DNA of 63,771 nt. It comes from Paludibacteraceae bacterium. GTDB taxonomy: Bacteria > Bacteroidota > Bacteroidia > Bacteroidales > Paludibacteraceae. How positions within the stretch are numbered: the first letter of the stretch is position 1; each line of letters begins with the position of its first letter. Shown piece by piece: positions 1 through 8,463 of this stretch. The DNA lies in NCBI GenBank assembly GCA_024401475.1, contig JAKSKZ010000017.1:1-63771 (forward strand), in the 5' to 3' direction. The notes beneath the pieces are model-generated. The model had not been told where the DNA came from. It saw only the letters and a list, made by a program, of their open reading frames with translations, and searched no databases. A program made the position numbers and the translations under genes.

Positions 1-167
1 TTAATATACAACAACTTGGAATTTTCTACTTGCGTAGTGATTAGATTTCCTCCTTCTTTTTTTGTTTTAAAATTCTCACAATACGACATTCCCCCCAAAA
101 AAACAACGATAAACCGACTTGACGATTAAGAATCGGGATGTATCAGAAAAGAAAAGACATAGGAGAA

Positions 168-198
168 TTGTCTTTCGCAGATTTTGGGTGTAATTTTG
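168..198 (+). promoter_or_regulatory. Bacteroidota-type promoter of the HelD-like gene
   Basis: A TTG at 168-170 is followed after 20 bp by TAATTTTG at 191-198. This matches the -33 TTG and -7 TAnnTTTG promoter known for the Bacteroidota primary sigma factor, at the usual spacing. Transcription would start near 205, leaving a leader of roughly 24 nt before the ATG at 229. The upstream 1-167 bases show no gene I can support. Confidence 0.7.
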
Positions 199-228
199 CA
201 CACAAGAAATCAAATTTTCTTTTCAGTT

Positions 229-2301
229 ATGGAATCGAACATCTTCAACCCGACCGAGCAGGAGGAGCGCAACTACATGAAACAGGTCATCGCCATCTTG
301 GAGAAGACCATCGAAGGGCTTGACAAAATCATCAATGCCAACGTGAAAGATTTGAAAGAATACAAAGCCTACCTTTGGGAGAACCAATCGGAATTGGACC
401 GCGCAGAAAAGAGCGCCGTTCGCCACAATGTGACGCAAGCCGTACTATCAAGCGAAGCCATAATGGACCGAAAGAAGAGGCTGCGCCGACAAATCGAGAT
501 TCCATATTTCGGCCGAATCGACTTTAAAGAGAAAAGCGAACACAACGCTTTACCTATCTATATAGGTCTTTATTCATTCTACGACGCAGAAAAGAATCAG
601 AATGTCATTCACGACTGGCGTGCCCCTATCTCCACCATGTTCTACGATTACGAATTAGGCGAGGCTTCCTACGAAGCTCCCACGGGCGTGGTGACGGGCG
701 ACATTGCACTCAAACGCCAATACCGCATCCGACATTCGGTGATGGAGTTCATGATTGAAAGTTCGGTTAATATCGGCGACGACATTCTACAAAAAGAGTT
801 GAGCAGCAACTCAGACGACAGAATGAAAAACATCGTTGCCACCATCCAACGCGAGCAGAACAAAATCATCCGTAACGATGACGCCCAAACCCTAATCATC
901 CAAGGCGTTGCTGGTTCCGGAAAAACATCCATAGCCCTGCACCGTGTGGCCTATATTCTCTATCGCTACAAAGGTGACATTTCATCAAAAGATATCCTCA
1001 TCATTTCTCCCAACAAGGTTTTTGCAGACTATATTTCTAACGTCCTTCCTGAATTGGGAGAGGAGCAAATCGAGGAATGCGGATTCGAAGAGTTAATGGA
1101 CAAGAAACTCAACGGCAAATATAAATTCCAAAATTTCTTCGAACAGGTGACCGAATTGCTGGAGCACCCCGACGAACAAGACTATATAGACAGAATAAGA
1201 TTCAAAGCCTCTTACGATTTCCTCGGTCTGTTGGACAAATTCATACTCTATGTGGAAAACACTTTATTCGTAGCAGAAGACATCAAAGTGGGCCGCATAC
1301 CCGTACCAAAGGAGTTTTTGGAAGAGAAATTCAAAAGCTACCACCGTATTCCAATGCGAAACCGTTTCGACCCTATTGCTCGCGACATCATCAATGAACT
1401 ACGCCTAAAATGCGGCATGGACCTTGGAACAAAGGAGAAAAACGACTTGAAGGCAAGCATCAAAAAAATGTTCAAAGGCAACAACGACCTCGACCTATAC
1501 AAGCAATTCTACGAATGGGCGGGGAAGCCAGGCTATTTCCAGCCCAAGAAAGGCCGCAAATTAGAATATGCCGACGTGGCTCCGCTTCTATATATAAAAC
1601 TGATGCTCGAAGGAGACAAAGACCCATTGCCTATCAAACACCTTTTGGTGGATGAAATGCAAGACTACACCCCGATCCAATATCGAGTGTTGAACAAGCT
1701 ATTCAACTGCAAGAAGACAATCTTGGGCGACGCACAACAATCCGTCAATCCTTACAGTTCAACAAGCTACATAGAGATCCAACAAGTGTTGGGTGGCGAG
1801 GTAATGAAACTCTGCAAGAGTTACCGCTCGACATTTGAAATCACGGATTTCGCCCAACGCATATCCAGCAACAAAGAGTTGGAAGCTATTGAGCGACACG
1901 GAGAAAAACCCGCATTGTTCTGCTTAAAAAACGAGAAAGAGGAACATGCAAAAATAGGTGAACTCATCGAACAATTCCTTCATTCGGAAAACAGCACGAT
2001 GGGCATCATTTGCAAAACGCAAAAACAAGCACAGAAACTATACGAGGCAATCGAACACTTCTCCACACACATCTGTATGATTACTGAAGAGAGTGCAGCC
2101 TTCTCAAGCGGCATCATCATCACGACAGCCCATCTGGCCAAAGGTTTGGAGTTTGACGAGGTCGTCGTCCCTATGGCAACAACAACCAACTACAACAACG
2201 AGATGGACCGCAGCATGCTCTTCATCGCCTGCACACGCGCCATGCACAAATTGCACCTAACAGCAAGCAAAGAGTTGAGCGGGCTATTACCCAAAGAGTA
2301 A
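229..2301 (+). CDS. HelD-like UvrD-family helicase (RNA polymerase-associated)
   Basis: A 690-residue superfamily 1 helicase. The N-terminus is a long charged helical region (about residues 1-70), as in HelD proteins, which bind and recycle stalled RNA polymerase. Walker A GVAGSGKT lies at about 226-233 and the Walker B-type DEMQDYTP at about 474. Late motifs include KTILGDAQQSVNP, LCKSYRST, TAHLAKGLEFDEVVVP and ACTRAMHKL, the UvrD-like motifs III-VI. The start was set at ATG 229 because the longer reading begins at a TTG inside the -7 promoter region. It stands alone behind its own promoter. Family assignment is firm; an RNA polymerase role is inferred from the family, since HelD action is best studied in Gram-positive bacteria. 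Confidence 0.85.
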   Translation: MESNIFNPTEQEERNYMKQVIAILEKTIEGLDKIINANVKDLKEYKAYLWENQSELDRAEKSAVRHNVTQAVLSSEAIMDRKKRLRRQIEIPYFGRIDFKEKSEHNALPIYIGLYSFYDAEKNQNVIHDWRAPISTMFYDYELGEASYEAPTGVVTGDIALKRQYRIRHSVMEFMIESSVNIGDDILQKELSSNSDDRMKNIVATIQREQNKIIRNDDAQTLIIQGVAGSGKTSIALHRVAYILYRYKGDISSKDILIISPNKVFADYISNVLPELGEEQIEECGFEELMDKKLNGKYKFQNFFEQVTELLEHPDEQDYIDRIRFKASYDFLGLLDKFILYVENTLFVAEDIKVGRIPVPKEFLEEKFKSYHRIPMRNRFDPIARDIINELRLKCGMDLGTKEKNDLKASIKKMFKGNNDLDLYKQFYEWAGKPGYFQPKKGRKLEYADVAPLLYIKLMLEGDKDPLPIKHLLVDEMQDYTPIQYRVLNKLFNCKKTILGDAQQSVNPYSSTSYIEIQQVLGGEVMKLCKSYRSTFEITDFAQRISSNKELEAIERHGEKPALFCLKNEKEEHAKIGELIEQFLHSENSTMGIICKTQKQAQKLYEAIEHFSTHICMITEESAAFSSGIIITTAHLAKGLEFDEVVVPMATTTNYNNEMDRSMLFIACTRAMHKLHLTASKELSGLLPKE

Positions 2302-2385
2302 CGGCGGGGCAACTCGCCCACTCTAAACTATTTCAACAGTAAAAAAATAAATTGCAAAAGAATCCGTATCAACAAAAATATAATA

Positions 2386-2393
2386 TACCTTTG
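2386..2393 (+). promoter_or_regulatory. -7 element upstream of the MABP-like lipoprotein gene
   Basis: TACCTTTG at 2386-2393 fits TAnnTTTG. I see no good -33 box at 19-21 bp. If used, it gives a leader of about 140 nt before the ATG at 2539, which is long for this genome and holds no recognised motif. Confidence 0.4.
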
Positions 2394-2538
2394 CAAAAGA
2401 AAGTAGGCCTCGGCAAGATCCCGATAAATTCACTTACTTGATTTTGGAATCTGCAATACCTATATTGACTAAAGAATCAAAAGGAAGACTCTCCTATTCT
2501 TAATTTTATAACATATTTTAATTCAAAAAAAATTACAA

Positions 2539-3339
2539 ATGAAAAATTACAAAAAAAACACATGGTTCATGGGAGGACTCATAATCTCCTCCGTTGTGTT
2601 CCTTTCTTGCAGCAAAGATTCCGACTTTGCAGAATCGCCTAACTATTATGAAATGGAAAATTCAGAAGATTCCGATTATCTATTACCTTTTTTTGAAGTA
2701 GCGAAAGGTGACTCTATTTCAAAAGATGTGTATCGAGCAAAACCAATAGAGGTAGAATCCAACAAGGACAGTGCTGTGTTTTCTACAAATCAATCAGCGG
2801 CATTGAGGGCTGTTCGTTCAAATTCCACACTAGGCAGCTTTATCGTTGACATTCAAGCACGCTCCTACAATAGATCGGAAGACGCTCCACTTAGTTATGC
2901 GGATATAGACAATGACGGTTGGACACAAATGTACTATAAATTAAATTACGATTTAAATAAAGGAGCTGGAGGAAAATGGATTTATTTCTACTATGCAGCA
3001 AACAATTCAGCCTTATCAGCCCTACAAGAATTGTGTACATATCACGCCAGAAGTAGAGGGCGATACCAAGATGCATGTGAAAGATTAGCACCTGGACGCA
3101 ACTGGGAAGCTATCGGAAAATATACGGGAACAGATTACTACCAAACAGATCTAAACGAAGGAGCAGGAGGAAGATACGTATATCTTTATGGAACAAAAAG
3201 ATCTCCATACTACCCATCCATTCGAAGCATCGCTGTAAGCAACACTGATTATTTATCTGGATACTATTGTTCATCAGGCGACTTGAACGACGGAGCAGGA
3301 GGCAACTATATTTACCTTTTTAGAGATGTAAATTGGTAA
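2539..3339 (+). CDS. Secreted lipoprotein with three MABP-like beta-prism repeats
   Basis: A 266-residue protein with a lipoprotein signal: a basic start, a hydrophobic stretch and FLSC followed by Ser-Lys-Asp at about residue 24, so it is probably anchored to a membrane. After a linker rich in Ser and acidic residues, about residues 100-266 hold three copies of a motif, DLN-(K/E/D)-GAGG-x-(W/Y)-(I/V)-Y-(F/L), at about 147, 209 and 252. This motif resembles the MABP (MVB12-associated beta-prism) fold, which has threefold pseudo-symmetry and is found in membrane-binding proteins. Each copy is preceded by a segment with a Tyr-rich strand. Function unknown; membrane or glycan binding is an inference from fold resemblance. 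It is monocistronic, ending before a hairpin. Confidence 0.6.
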   Translation: MKNYKKNTWFMGGLIISSVVFLSCSKDSDFAESPNYYEMENSEDSDYLLPFFEVAKGDSISKDVYRAKPIEVESNKDSAVFSTNQSAALRAVRSNSTLGSFIVDIQARSYNRSEDAPLSYADIDNDGWTQMYYKLNYDLNKGAGGKWIYFYYAANNSALSALQELCTYHARSRGRYQDACERLAPGRNWEAIGKYTGTDYYQTDLNEGAGGRYVYLYGTKRSPYYPSIRSIAVSNTDYLSGYYCSSGDLNDGAGGNYIYLFRDVNW

Positions 3340-3372
3340 TTTAACAAACAACAAAATAAGAATAGAAGGATA

Positions 3373-3405
3373 ACCAAAGGATACGTAGCATTGGTATCCT
3401 TTGGT
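3373..3405 (+). terminator. Perfect 12-bp hairpin after the MABP-like gene
   Basis: ACCAAAGGATAC (3373-3384) and GTATCCTTTGGT (3394-3405) pair perfectly around a 9-nt loop. A short AT-rich tract follows but no long T run. It is best read as a terminator or partial terminator separating the lipoprotein gene from the type IX operon starting 15 bp later. Confidence 0.6.
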
Positions 3406-3419
3406 CAATTTATATTTCA

Positions 3420-4334
3420 ATGAGAAGTATCATTTTAAGTTTAATATTCACACTATTTCCCACATTGGCCCAAACAGCCATTGTAAAACTAACTGCGATT
3501 GATTACGAAGGGAATCCCTGCGAACGTGCTTTTGTAGAAATAGAAGGAGTGGTGTTTGATGAAGATTTCAATAAAACATTTGTTCCAATAAGAACAGAAG
3601 AGCTTAAAAAAGGATTTTTAAAGATGGAATTACAAGGATACGAAGAATTCCGCATTCGAGCATTGGGCGAAGAAAGATTCGTTGTGGCAGGAAACGAAAT
3701 ATACAGCATGCTTATTGACGAAGCTTGGAGGAGTAGCAATCCAATAGAAGTCCACGATTATGAATTCTATTTATACTCAGAGGAAAAAACTGGTCCATTC
3801 GTCTTACTTCTTTTACACTACAACGTTGTAGGAGGCTCAACAAGTTCATTTATAAGTACCTACGGGAATTCCACAACACTTGAAGAAGTAAGCAAACATA
3901 ATTGGGTCCTTAGTTGTGTACATACAAATTCCAATGGATATTTAAAAATCAGAACCAGTGCAAGAGGTTTTATCCTTATACAGGACGAAGACGACAGCGA
4001 ACACACACACTACATTTGTCCTCAAGCTGGCATTACGTTTCAGAACACCGATTCAATAGGATATACCATTTGCGAATACGAACCACCCTTTGTAGATAAC
4101 ACTATCATCCCTACCCTCATTACGCCTTACTCCAAAGATGGAATAAACGATGATTTCATGCCTGGCTATGATGTGGAAATATTTGACATCTATGGCAACC
4201 AGATTATCCAATCCTCTGACGGATGGAATGGAGAAAGAAATGGAGAACTTGCCAAAGCCGGAACATACTTCTATAAAATCGTACTAAAAGACGGTAGAGA
4301 AAAAAAAGGAACTATTGAAGTCATAAAAAAATAG
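3420..4334 (+). CDS. Secreted protein with type B gliding-motility C-terminal sorting domain
   Basis: A 304-residue exported protein: an N-terminal signal peptide (about 1-19, cleaved near TLAQT) and a final module of about 75 residues (from about 225) with the CHU_C signature. That module has TPYSKDGINDDF, then VEIFDIYGNQI, SSDGWNGERNGE, and AGTYFYKIVLKDG followed by a Lys-rich end. This domain marks cargo of the type IX secretion system, type B sorting. The middle region is not recognised. It is the first gene of a five-gene run with small gaps or overlaps that ends in a PorP/SprF porin, so it is probably the dedicated substrate of that machinery. Confidence 0.75.
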   Translation: MRSIILSLIFTLFPTLAQTAIVKLTAIDYEGNPCERAFVEIEGVVFDEDFNKTFVPIRTEELKKGFLKMELQGYEEFRIRALGEERFVVAGNEIYSMLIDEAWRSSNPIEVHDYEFYLYSEEKTGPFVLLLLHYNVVGGSTSSFISTYGNSTTLEEVSKHNWVLSCVHTNSNGYLKIRTSARGFILIQDEDDSEHTHYICPQAGITFQNTDSIGYTICEYEPPFVDNTIIPTLITPYSKDGINDDFMPGYDVEIFDIYGNQIIQSSDGWNGERNGELAKAGTYFYKIVLKDGREKKGTIEVIKK

Positions 4335-4344
4335 ACGTGATTAT

Positions 4345-5046
4345 ATGGCAAGACGATTGTATATATTTCTGGCAATACTACTATTGGGATCCTGTGCTCT
4401 AAACAAGACAAAAAAAGACAATGTTCTATTTCTCTCGGAATCGGATTCCATCATATTTCTAAACGGTTACCATTCTGCTTCACTTTTATTAAAACAAGTG
4501 TCACTATTTCCAGACACTGTGACCCTTAAAAGCCAATACCTCATAAAAGGCTTTTGGGATGCATTCTCATTAAATTCCAAGACGCTCATAAACAAAGACG
4601 ACGCAGAGATAATACTCAATGGTTACTACGAGTTACTTAACAAAAGAAAACACAAAGATTTCATAGAAAAAGAAAATAGCCTTATAAAAGAATTCGTGGA
4701 AAACGACAGTACACCCTCGTTAAAGAACGGCATTTTTTATAAAATCAAAAAAAGAGGTTTAGGAAAAACACCTTCCGAAAAGTCTCATATACTTATCAAA
4801 TACTGGGGAAGAGATTTTAGAGGGAATATTTTTGACCAATCACCAAATTCAAATGCAAAATGGATTGCTGTCGAAGACTTTAACAATTGTTTGAAAGAGA
4901 CTATTCTCCTCATGCCCCAAGGTAGCATTTGGCAAGTCATTATTCCTCCTCACCTTTTCAACACTCTAAGTTTTTCTGAAGACGCAAAGGTACTTCCATA
5001 TTCAGCATTAATTTATGAATTTGAAATGAATAATATAAAAGAATGA
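4345..5046 (+). CDS. FKBP-type peptidyl-prolyl isomerase-like lipoprotein
   Basis: A 233-residue lipoprotein (LLGSC lipobox near residue 16) with an FKBP N-terminal helical region and a C-terminal FKBP-like domain from about residue 130. Readable FKBP marks are ILIKYWGRDFRGNIFDQS, which aligns with the consensus Y-x-G-x-l-x-dG-x-FDsS, and GSIWQVIIPPHL in place of the usual IP-x-x-LAYG. The active-site part looks degenerate, so it may be a chaperone rather than an active isomerase. GldI and related FKBP lipoproteins assist gliding and type IX secretion in Bacteroidota. The gap to the preceding gene is 10 bp, and its stop overlaps the next start in ATGA. Confidence 0.65.
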   Translation: MARRLYIFLAILLLGSCALNKTKKDNVLFLSESDSIIFLNGYHSASLLLKQVSLFPDTVTLKSQYLIKGFWDAFSLNSKTLINKDDAEIILNGYYELLNKRKHKDFIEKENSLIKEFVENDSTPSLKNGIFYKIKKRGLGKTPSEKSHILIKYWGRDFRGNIFDQSPNSNAKWIAVEDFNNCLKETILLMPQGSIWQVIIPPHLFNTLSFSEDAKVLPYSALIYEFEMNNIKE

Positions 5047-5351
5047 TTTCAAAAAATAACATAGGACTTATTTTCTTGCTTCTCTCGGCTTTCATATCTT
5101 GCACGAAAGACCAACAAAAAAGCACGGGCGAATACGCTTCAAAAATCACTCTTACTGACGAGACAGACTCCATCAATTACATATTGGGACTACGATATGG
5201 AATTTTATGTGCATGTGCTACTCAATCCGCAAACATAGAACTTTCCAACACGAGCAGAAGAATTGCTATTGAAGGATTCGTCGCTGGATTAAAACAAGAT
5301 TCATCTAAATTAAAGACAATCGAAAAAGATGCAAAAACTGTCCATGAATAA
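5043..5351 (+). CDS. Small lipoprotein resembling a stand-alone FKBP N-terminal domain
   Basis: A 102-residue lipoprotein with lipobox AFISC at about residues 16-20. The segment around residues 40-85 (DSINYILGLRYG, then a helix, then AIEGFVAGLKQD) resembles the dimerising helical domain that precedes FKBP domains, but no isomerase domain follows. It overlaps the previous gene by 4 bp (ATGA) and the next by 8 bp, so all three are probably translationally coupled. It may have arisen by duplication of the N-terminal part of the preceding gene and could dimerise with it; that pairing is inference. Confidence 0.55.
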   Translation: MISKNNIGLIFLLLSAFISCTKDQQKSTGEYASKITLTDETDSINYILGLRYGILCACATQSANIELSNTSRRIAIEGFVAGLKQDSSKLKTIEKDAKTVHE

Positions 5352-6591
5352 ATTATCATTTATACTACTCATTCTCATGATAGGAGAGTCTTCGTTATCC
5401 CAAAATTTGCCAGAAAACTTTCTTAACGGAGAAGTAACGCCCATCATAGAAGTCAACAGATTGGGTAATGTTGCATCAATCTCCCTATACGAAGACAGTT
5501 CGTTAGTGTTAAAAATAAACGGGAAGTGTTACTTGACAAAACCCAATAGCAACATACGTTCAACACTTTCTCTCTCCCAACTGCCAGAACTAGAAAGGTT
5601 AAACTACGAAGGAGCTTTTGCTTACGACGAAAAAAAAGCGACAATCTATTTTTGTCAAAAAGAAAAATTATATTCCGCATCTAAAGAACCGAGCGGATGG
5701 AACTCAGCAAAACCAGTAAAAATAAAGGGGATAACCTTCTTCGAGAGAGAAACCCAAGATGGAGGTATGCTCTCTCATGCAAGCACAAGATACATAAAAA
5801 AGCCGCAAAAAGGCATTAGAAACCCATATATAACCAAGGAAGGAAAGCAAATGTATTTTTCTGCCAATCTAAAACAAGGAAGAGGTGGCACCGACCTTTA
5901 TTCAATCGAATTACAACAAAAGGGCATTTGGAGTCAACCCCGCAACATAGGGAAACTTACAAACGGGAAAGCAAACGAAGACCATCCCACCATTTTCGGG
6001 AAAACTATTTTTTTCTCGTCAGACGAGACGGGGAAAAGGAAAATATACCATACATCCAACACTGGGAAAATGAAACCGTCGCCCCTTCCTGAACCTATCA
6101 ATTCAACATGGGGTAACGAATACAATTTCGTTCTCGTAAAGAATAAAATATTTTTTTTAAGGAACGACTCCCTTTTCTGCTGGCAACCCAAGGAAAAGAA
6201 TGATTCTTCTAATATTCAAAATACTAATCTCAACAAAGACATAATCACTTTATCAGACCGCATAATTGTCTATTTTCAGTACAATTCGGATGAAAGCGAC
6301 AGCACATTCACATTCAAAGTCGAACAGATGAAAAGTTTCATGGACAAACACAGTGAAAAGATTTTTGAAATAGTTGGCCATTCTGACGAACGAGGGAACG
6401 ACAAAAACAACGAACTGCTCTCTTTAAGAAGAGCAGAAAAAATTTACAAAACCCTGATTAATATGGGAATTCCTAAATTCCGGCTCTCTTATCGCGGCTT
6501 GGGATCGAAAAATCCAATAAAACCCAATGCAAAAACAGAAGAGGAACATCAGCTGAATAGACGCGTAGAAATCGTACTTCTCAATCAATAA
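5344..6591 (+). CDS. OmpA-family protein with PD40-type propeller (PorE/SprE-like)
   Basis: A 415-residue exported protein. ATG 5344 was chosen because the signal peptide (MNKLSFILLILMIGESSLS) starts there. The middle has WD40-like/PD40 beta-propeller blades, for example around NPYITKEGKQMYFSAN, GGTDLYSIEL, EDHPTIFGKTIFFSS. The last 110 residues are an OmpA peptidoglycan-binding domain: VGHSDERGNDKNN, LSLRRAEKIY, YRGLGSKNPI, HQLNRRVEIV. Propeller-OmpA proteins (PorE class) anchor the type IX machinery to peptidoglycan. Its place just before a PorP/SprF gene supports that role here. Confidence 0.75.
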   Translation: MNKLSFILLILMIGESSLSQNLPENFLNGEVTPIIEVNRLGNVASISLYEDSSLVLKINGKCYLTKPNSNIRSTLSLSQLPELERLNYEGAFAYDEKKATIYFCQKEKLYSASKEPSGWNSAKPVKIKGITFFERETQDGGMLSHASTRYIKKPQKGIRNPYITKEGKQMYFSANLKQGRGGTDLYSIELQQKGIWSQPRNIGKLTNGKANEDHPTIFGKTIFFSSDETGKRKIYHTSNTGKMKPSPLPEPINSTWGNEYNFVLVKNKIFFLRNDSLFCWQPKEKNDSSNIQNTNLNKDIITLSDRIIVYFQYNSDESDSTFTFKVEQMKSFMDKHSEKIFEIVGHSDERGNDKNNELLSLRRAEKIYKTLINMGIPKFRLSYRGLGSKNPIKPNAKTEEEHQLNRRVEIVLLNQ

Positions 6592-6601
6592 ATTATATTC
6601 A

Positions 6602-7492
6602 ATGAAAACAAACTTGCTTTACATCATACTATCAATTTGCTCACTTTTCTCTTGCCTAATAGCTTCCGCTCAAGAGGAAATCCTTTTCTCCCAGCAACTC
6701 TTTTCTAGGATAAATAAAAACCCAGCAGGAACTGGCAACTATCCTGGTATAAATTTATTTTTAATGGGTAGATTGCAATATGTGGGAATTGACAATGCTC
6801 CACAAACTATCCTTCTCAATGGTTCTGGCTATTCCGAAATGCTCAAGTCCAGCTTCGGAGCCACCCTATTAGGAGAAAAACACGGCATAGGAAAAAGTTT
6901 CACGAATGCAAAACTCGTTTACTCCTATCATATCGACCTAACAGACAAACATATCCTTTCGATGGGAGTATCAGGCGGTGTATATCACATCAGTTTTGAT
7001 CCTTCAGAACACATACTCCGAGATGCTGGAGAATCAGACGAGACGCTTCCTACCGAAAAGCAATCGACTACAAAACCCGATTTCGATTTAGGGTTAGAAC
7101 TCTGTAACGAAACCTATATGATAGGAGCGTCCATACAACACTTGCTTGACGAAGAACAAACAACAATATCCGTACAGCGACATTTCTTTTTATATGGAAG
7201 ATATTACGTGCCTCTTTCTGAAACATTAGACATCTCCCCCGCACTCTTCTTAATGATGGCACCCAATACGTTCGAAACAGATCTAAACACTACAATATTT
7301 TACCAACGTATGCTTTGGGGTGGGTTCACATACAGACCAGATTTAAACGCAGGTTTTTCGCCTGCCATTATTGCAATACAAGTAGGCATTGAATACAAAA
7401 ATTTACGATTTGGTTACGGATTTGAATTCGGACCGAAAATTCAAGCCACCTCCCACGAATTGCTCGTATCCATCGGATTGGGCAACGAATAA
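6602..7492 (+). CDS. PorP/SprF family type IX secretion outer-membrane protein
   Basis: A 296-residue outer-membrane beta-barrel of the PorP/SprF family. After a signal peptide (about 1-23) comes the family start EEILFSQQLFSRINKNPAGTG, followed by alternating barrel strands and a C-terminal strand with GYGFEFG and LLVSIGLG. PorP/SprF proteins work with type B CHU_C cargo and are often encoded beside it, as here. It is the last gene of the run from 3420, 10 bp after the OmpA-family gene. A second copy of this family lies at 61327-62226. Confidence 0.75.
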   Translation: MKTNLLYIILSICSLFSCLIASAQEEILFSQQLFSRINKNPAGTGNYPGINLFLMGRLQYVGIDNAPQTILLNGSGYSEMLKSSFGATLLGEKHGIGKSFTNAKLVYSYHIDLTDKHILSMGVSGGVYHISFDPSEHILRDAGESDETLPTEKQSTTKPDFDLGLELCNETYMIGASIQHLLDEEQTTISVQRHFFLYGRYYVPLSETLDISPALFLMMAPNTFETDLNTTIFYQRMLWGGFTYRPDLNAGFSPAIIAIQVGIEYKNLRFGYGFEFGPKIQATSHELLVSIGLGNE

Positions 7493-7601
7493 TATTGCAT
7501 TCAACTTCATGGCAAAAACATATCAAGGCGACCTCTATAAATTCACCTTTTTCTAAATCTATTTCGTCTCATTCAAAAGAAGAGTCAACCATTCTTACCC
7601 T

Positions 7602-7979
7602 TCATCCACAACGAGAGGCCAAACAACCACCCAAAGCCACACCCAAAATACAACAAGCAACAGACAAAAGGGCATATATCGCAAAGGTGAAATAGTCACC
7701 ACTTCGCAACAACAACAGATTCTCATTAGAGAAGGTGGAGAAAGTGGTAAACCCGCCACAAAAACCCGTAGTAAGCATCAATCGAACCTCTTGCGACAAA
7801 GAGAACCTATCCGACAAGGCATAAAACGCACCTATCATAACACTACCTAAAACATTAGCTATCAACGTACCCCACGACAACGAAAACCAATGAATTTCAG
7901 AAAACAACTTAGTCAACAAATAACGACAAACACTTCCTGTACCGCCACCCAAAGCGATGAACATCAATATCTTCAACAT
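7602..7979 (-). CDS. crcB: CrcB/Fluc fluoride ion channel
   Basis: A 125-residue membrane protein with four hydrophobic segments. Family motifs are GGGTGSVCRY at about residues 11-20, GTLIANVLGS in helix 2, and GFCGGFTTFSTFS in helix 3, which carries the Phe residues of the fluoride pore and the helix break. Fluc channels work as antiparallel dimers in the inner membrane and export toxic fluoride. Length is normal. It is convergent with the PorP/SprF gene. I found no fluoride riboswitch in front of it. Confidence 0.9.
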   Translation of the reverse strand: MLKILMFIALGGGTGSVCRYLLTKLFSEIHWFSLSWGTLIANVLGSVMIGAFYALSDRFSLSQEVRLMLTTGFCGGFTTFSTFSNENLLLLRSGDYFTFAIYALLSVACCILGVALGGCLASRCG

Positions 7980-7988
7980 TTATCAAAA

Positions 7989-8021
7989 TAAAAAAATAGG
8001 GCAAGCTTTCGCCCGCCCTAA
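7989..8021 (-). terminator. Intrinsic terminator after the DUF4377-like gene
   Basis: Read on the minus strand, TAGGGC and GCCCTA (plus coordinates 8015-8020 and 7997-8002) form a stem with internal GGGC/GCCC alternatives, followed by a run of seven T. This terminates the gene at 8042-8413 just upstream of crcB, which overlaps its end in plus coordinates 7979. Confidence 0.65.
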
Positions 8022-8041
8022 GTTTATAACTACTAAAAAGC

Positions 8042-8413
8042 TTAATCATTATTGCTTTCTGCGGCAGCAGCTGCTGCTGCCTCAGCTCTCTTCTTCTTCA
8101 ACTCCTGTTGCTTTCTGTAAGAATCTGAGTTATCACGACCGATAGTCTTAATAACGCGAATTGTATCAGCCTTGGGGTTATACTCTTCAACGTGCATAGT
8201 ATACTCGTAACCTGCCTCGTAGTAAAAGTTTTTAAACGTACCACAATAAGGTTCCCAAGGTGACTTATCCTTTCTACTATAACCTCTTCTGATTTGATAA
8301 CATCTCTGCATATCATCAGTCAACACCTTTTCGCCTGACACCTTCATAAATTCGGAAGGCATAGCAGAAAAGGCATATGTTCCAAACAAAAGACCTAAAA
8401 TAATCCTTTTCAT
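8042..8413 (-). CDS. Exported DUF4377-like protein
   Basis: A 123-residue protein with a signal peptide at the ATG at 8413 (MKRIILGLLFGTYAFSA). The longer reading starts at TTG and only adds charged residues before the signal, so it was rejected. The middle (residues about 35-95), with a Cys-Tyr pair, a Trp-Glu-Pro-Tyr-Cys stretch, FYYEAGYEYTMHVEEY and a final IRVIKTIGRD strand, resembles DUF4377, a small periplasmic domain of unknown role. The C-terminus is a Lys-rich helix followed by an eight-Ala run. Two Cys in the domain could form a disulfide. Confidence 0.5.
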   Translation of the reverse strand: MKRIILGLLFGTYAFSAMPSEFMKVSGEKVLTDDMQRCYQIRRGYSRKDKSPWEPYCGTFKNFYYEAGYEYTMHVEEYNPKADTIRVIKTIGRDNSDSYRKQQELKKKRAEAAAAAAAESNND

Positions 8414-8463
8414 TTTATTCTGAATTTTATTGATTTTCAATTAACAAAAAAAAAACTCACTCA

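Noticed and set aside
184..228. Extended N-terminus of the helicase from TTG
   Set aside because: The extension covers the -7 promoter element, so ATG 229 is the start.
7495..7695. 66-codon frame after the PorP/SprF gene
   Set aside because: It overlaps the 3' end of crcB on the other strand and has no recognisable features.
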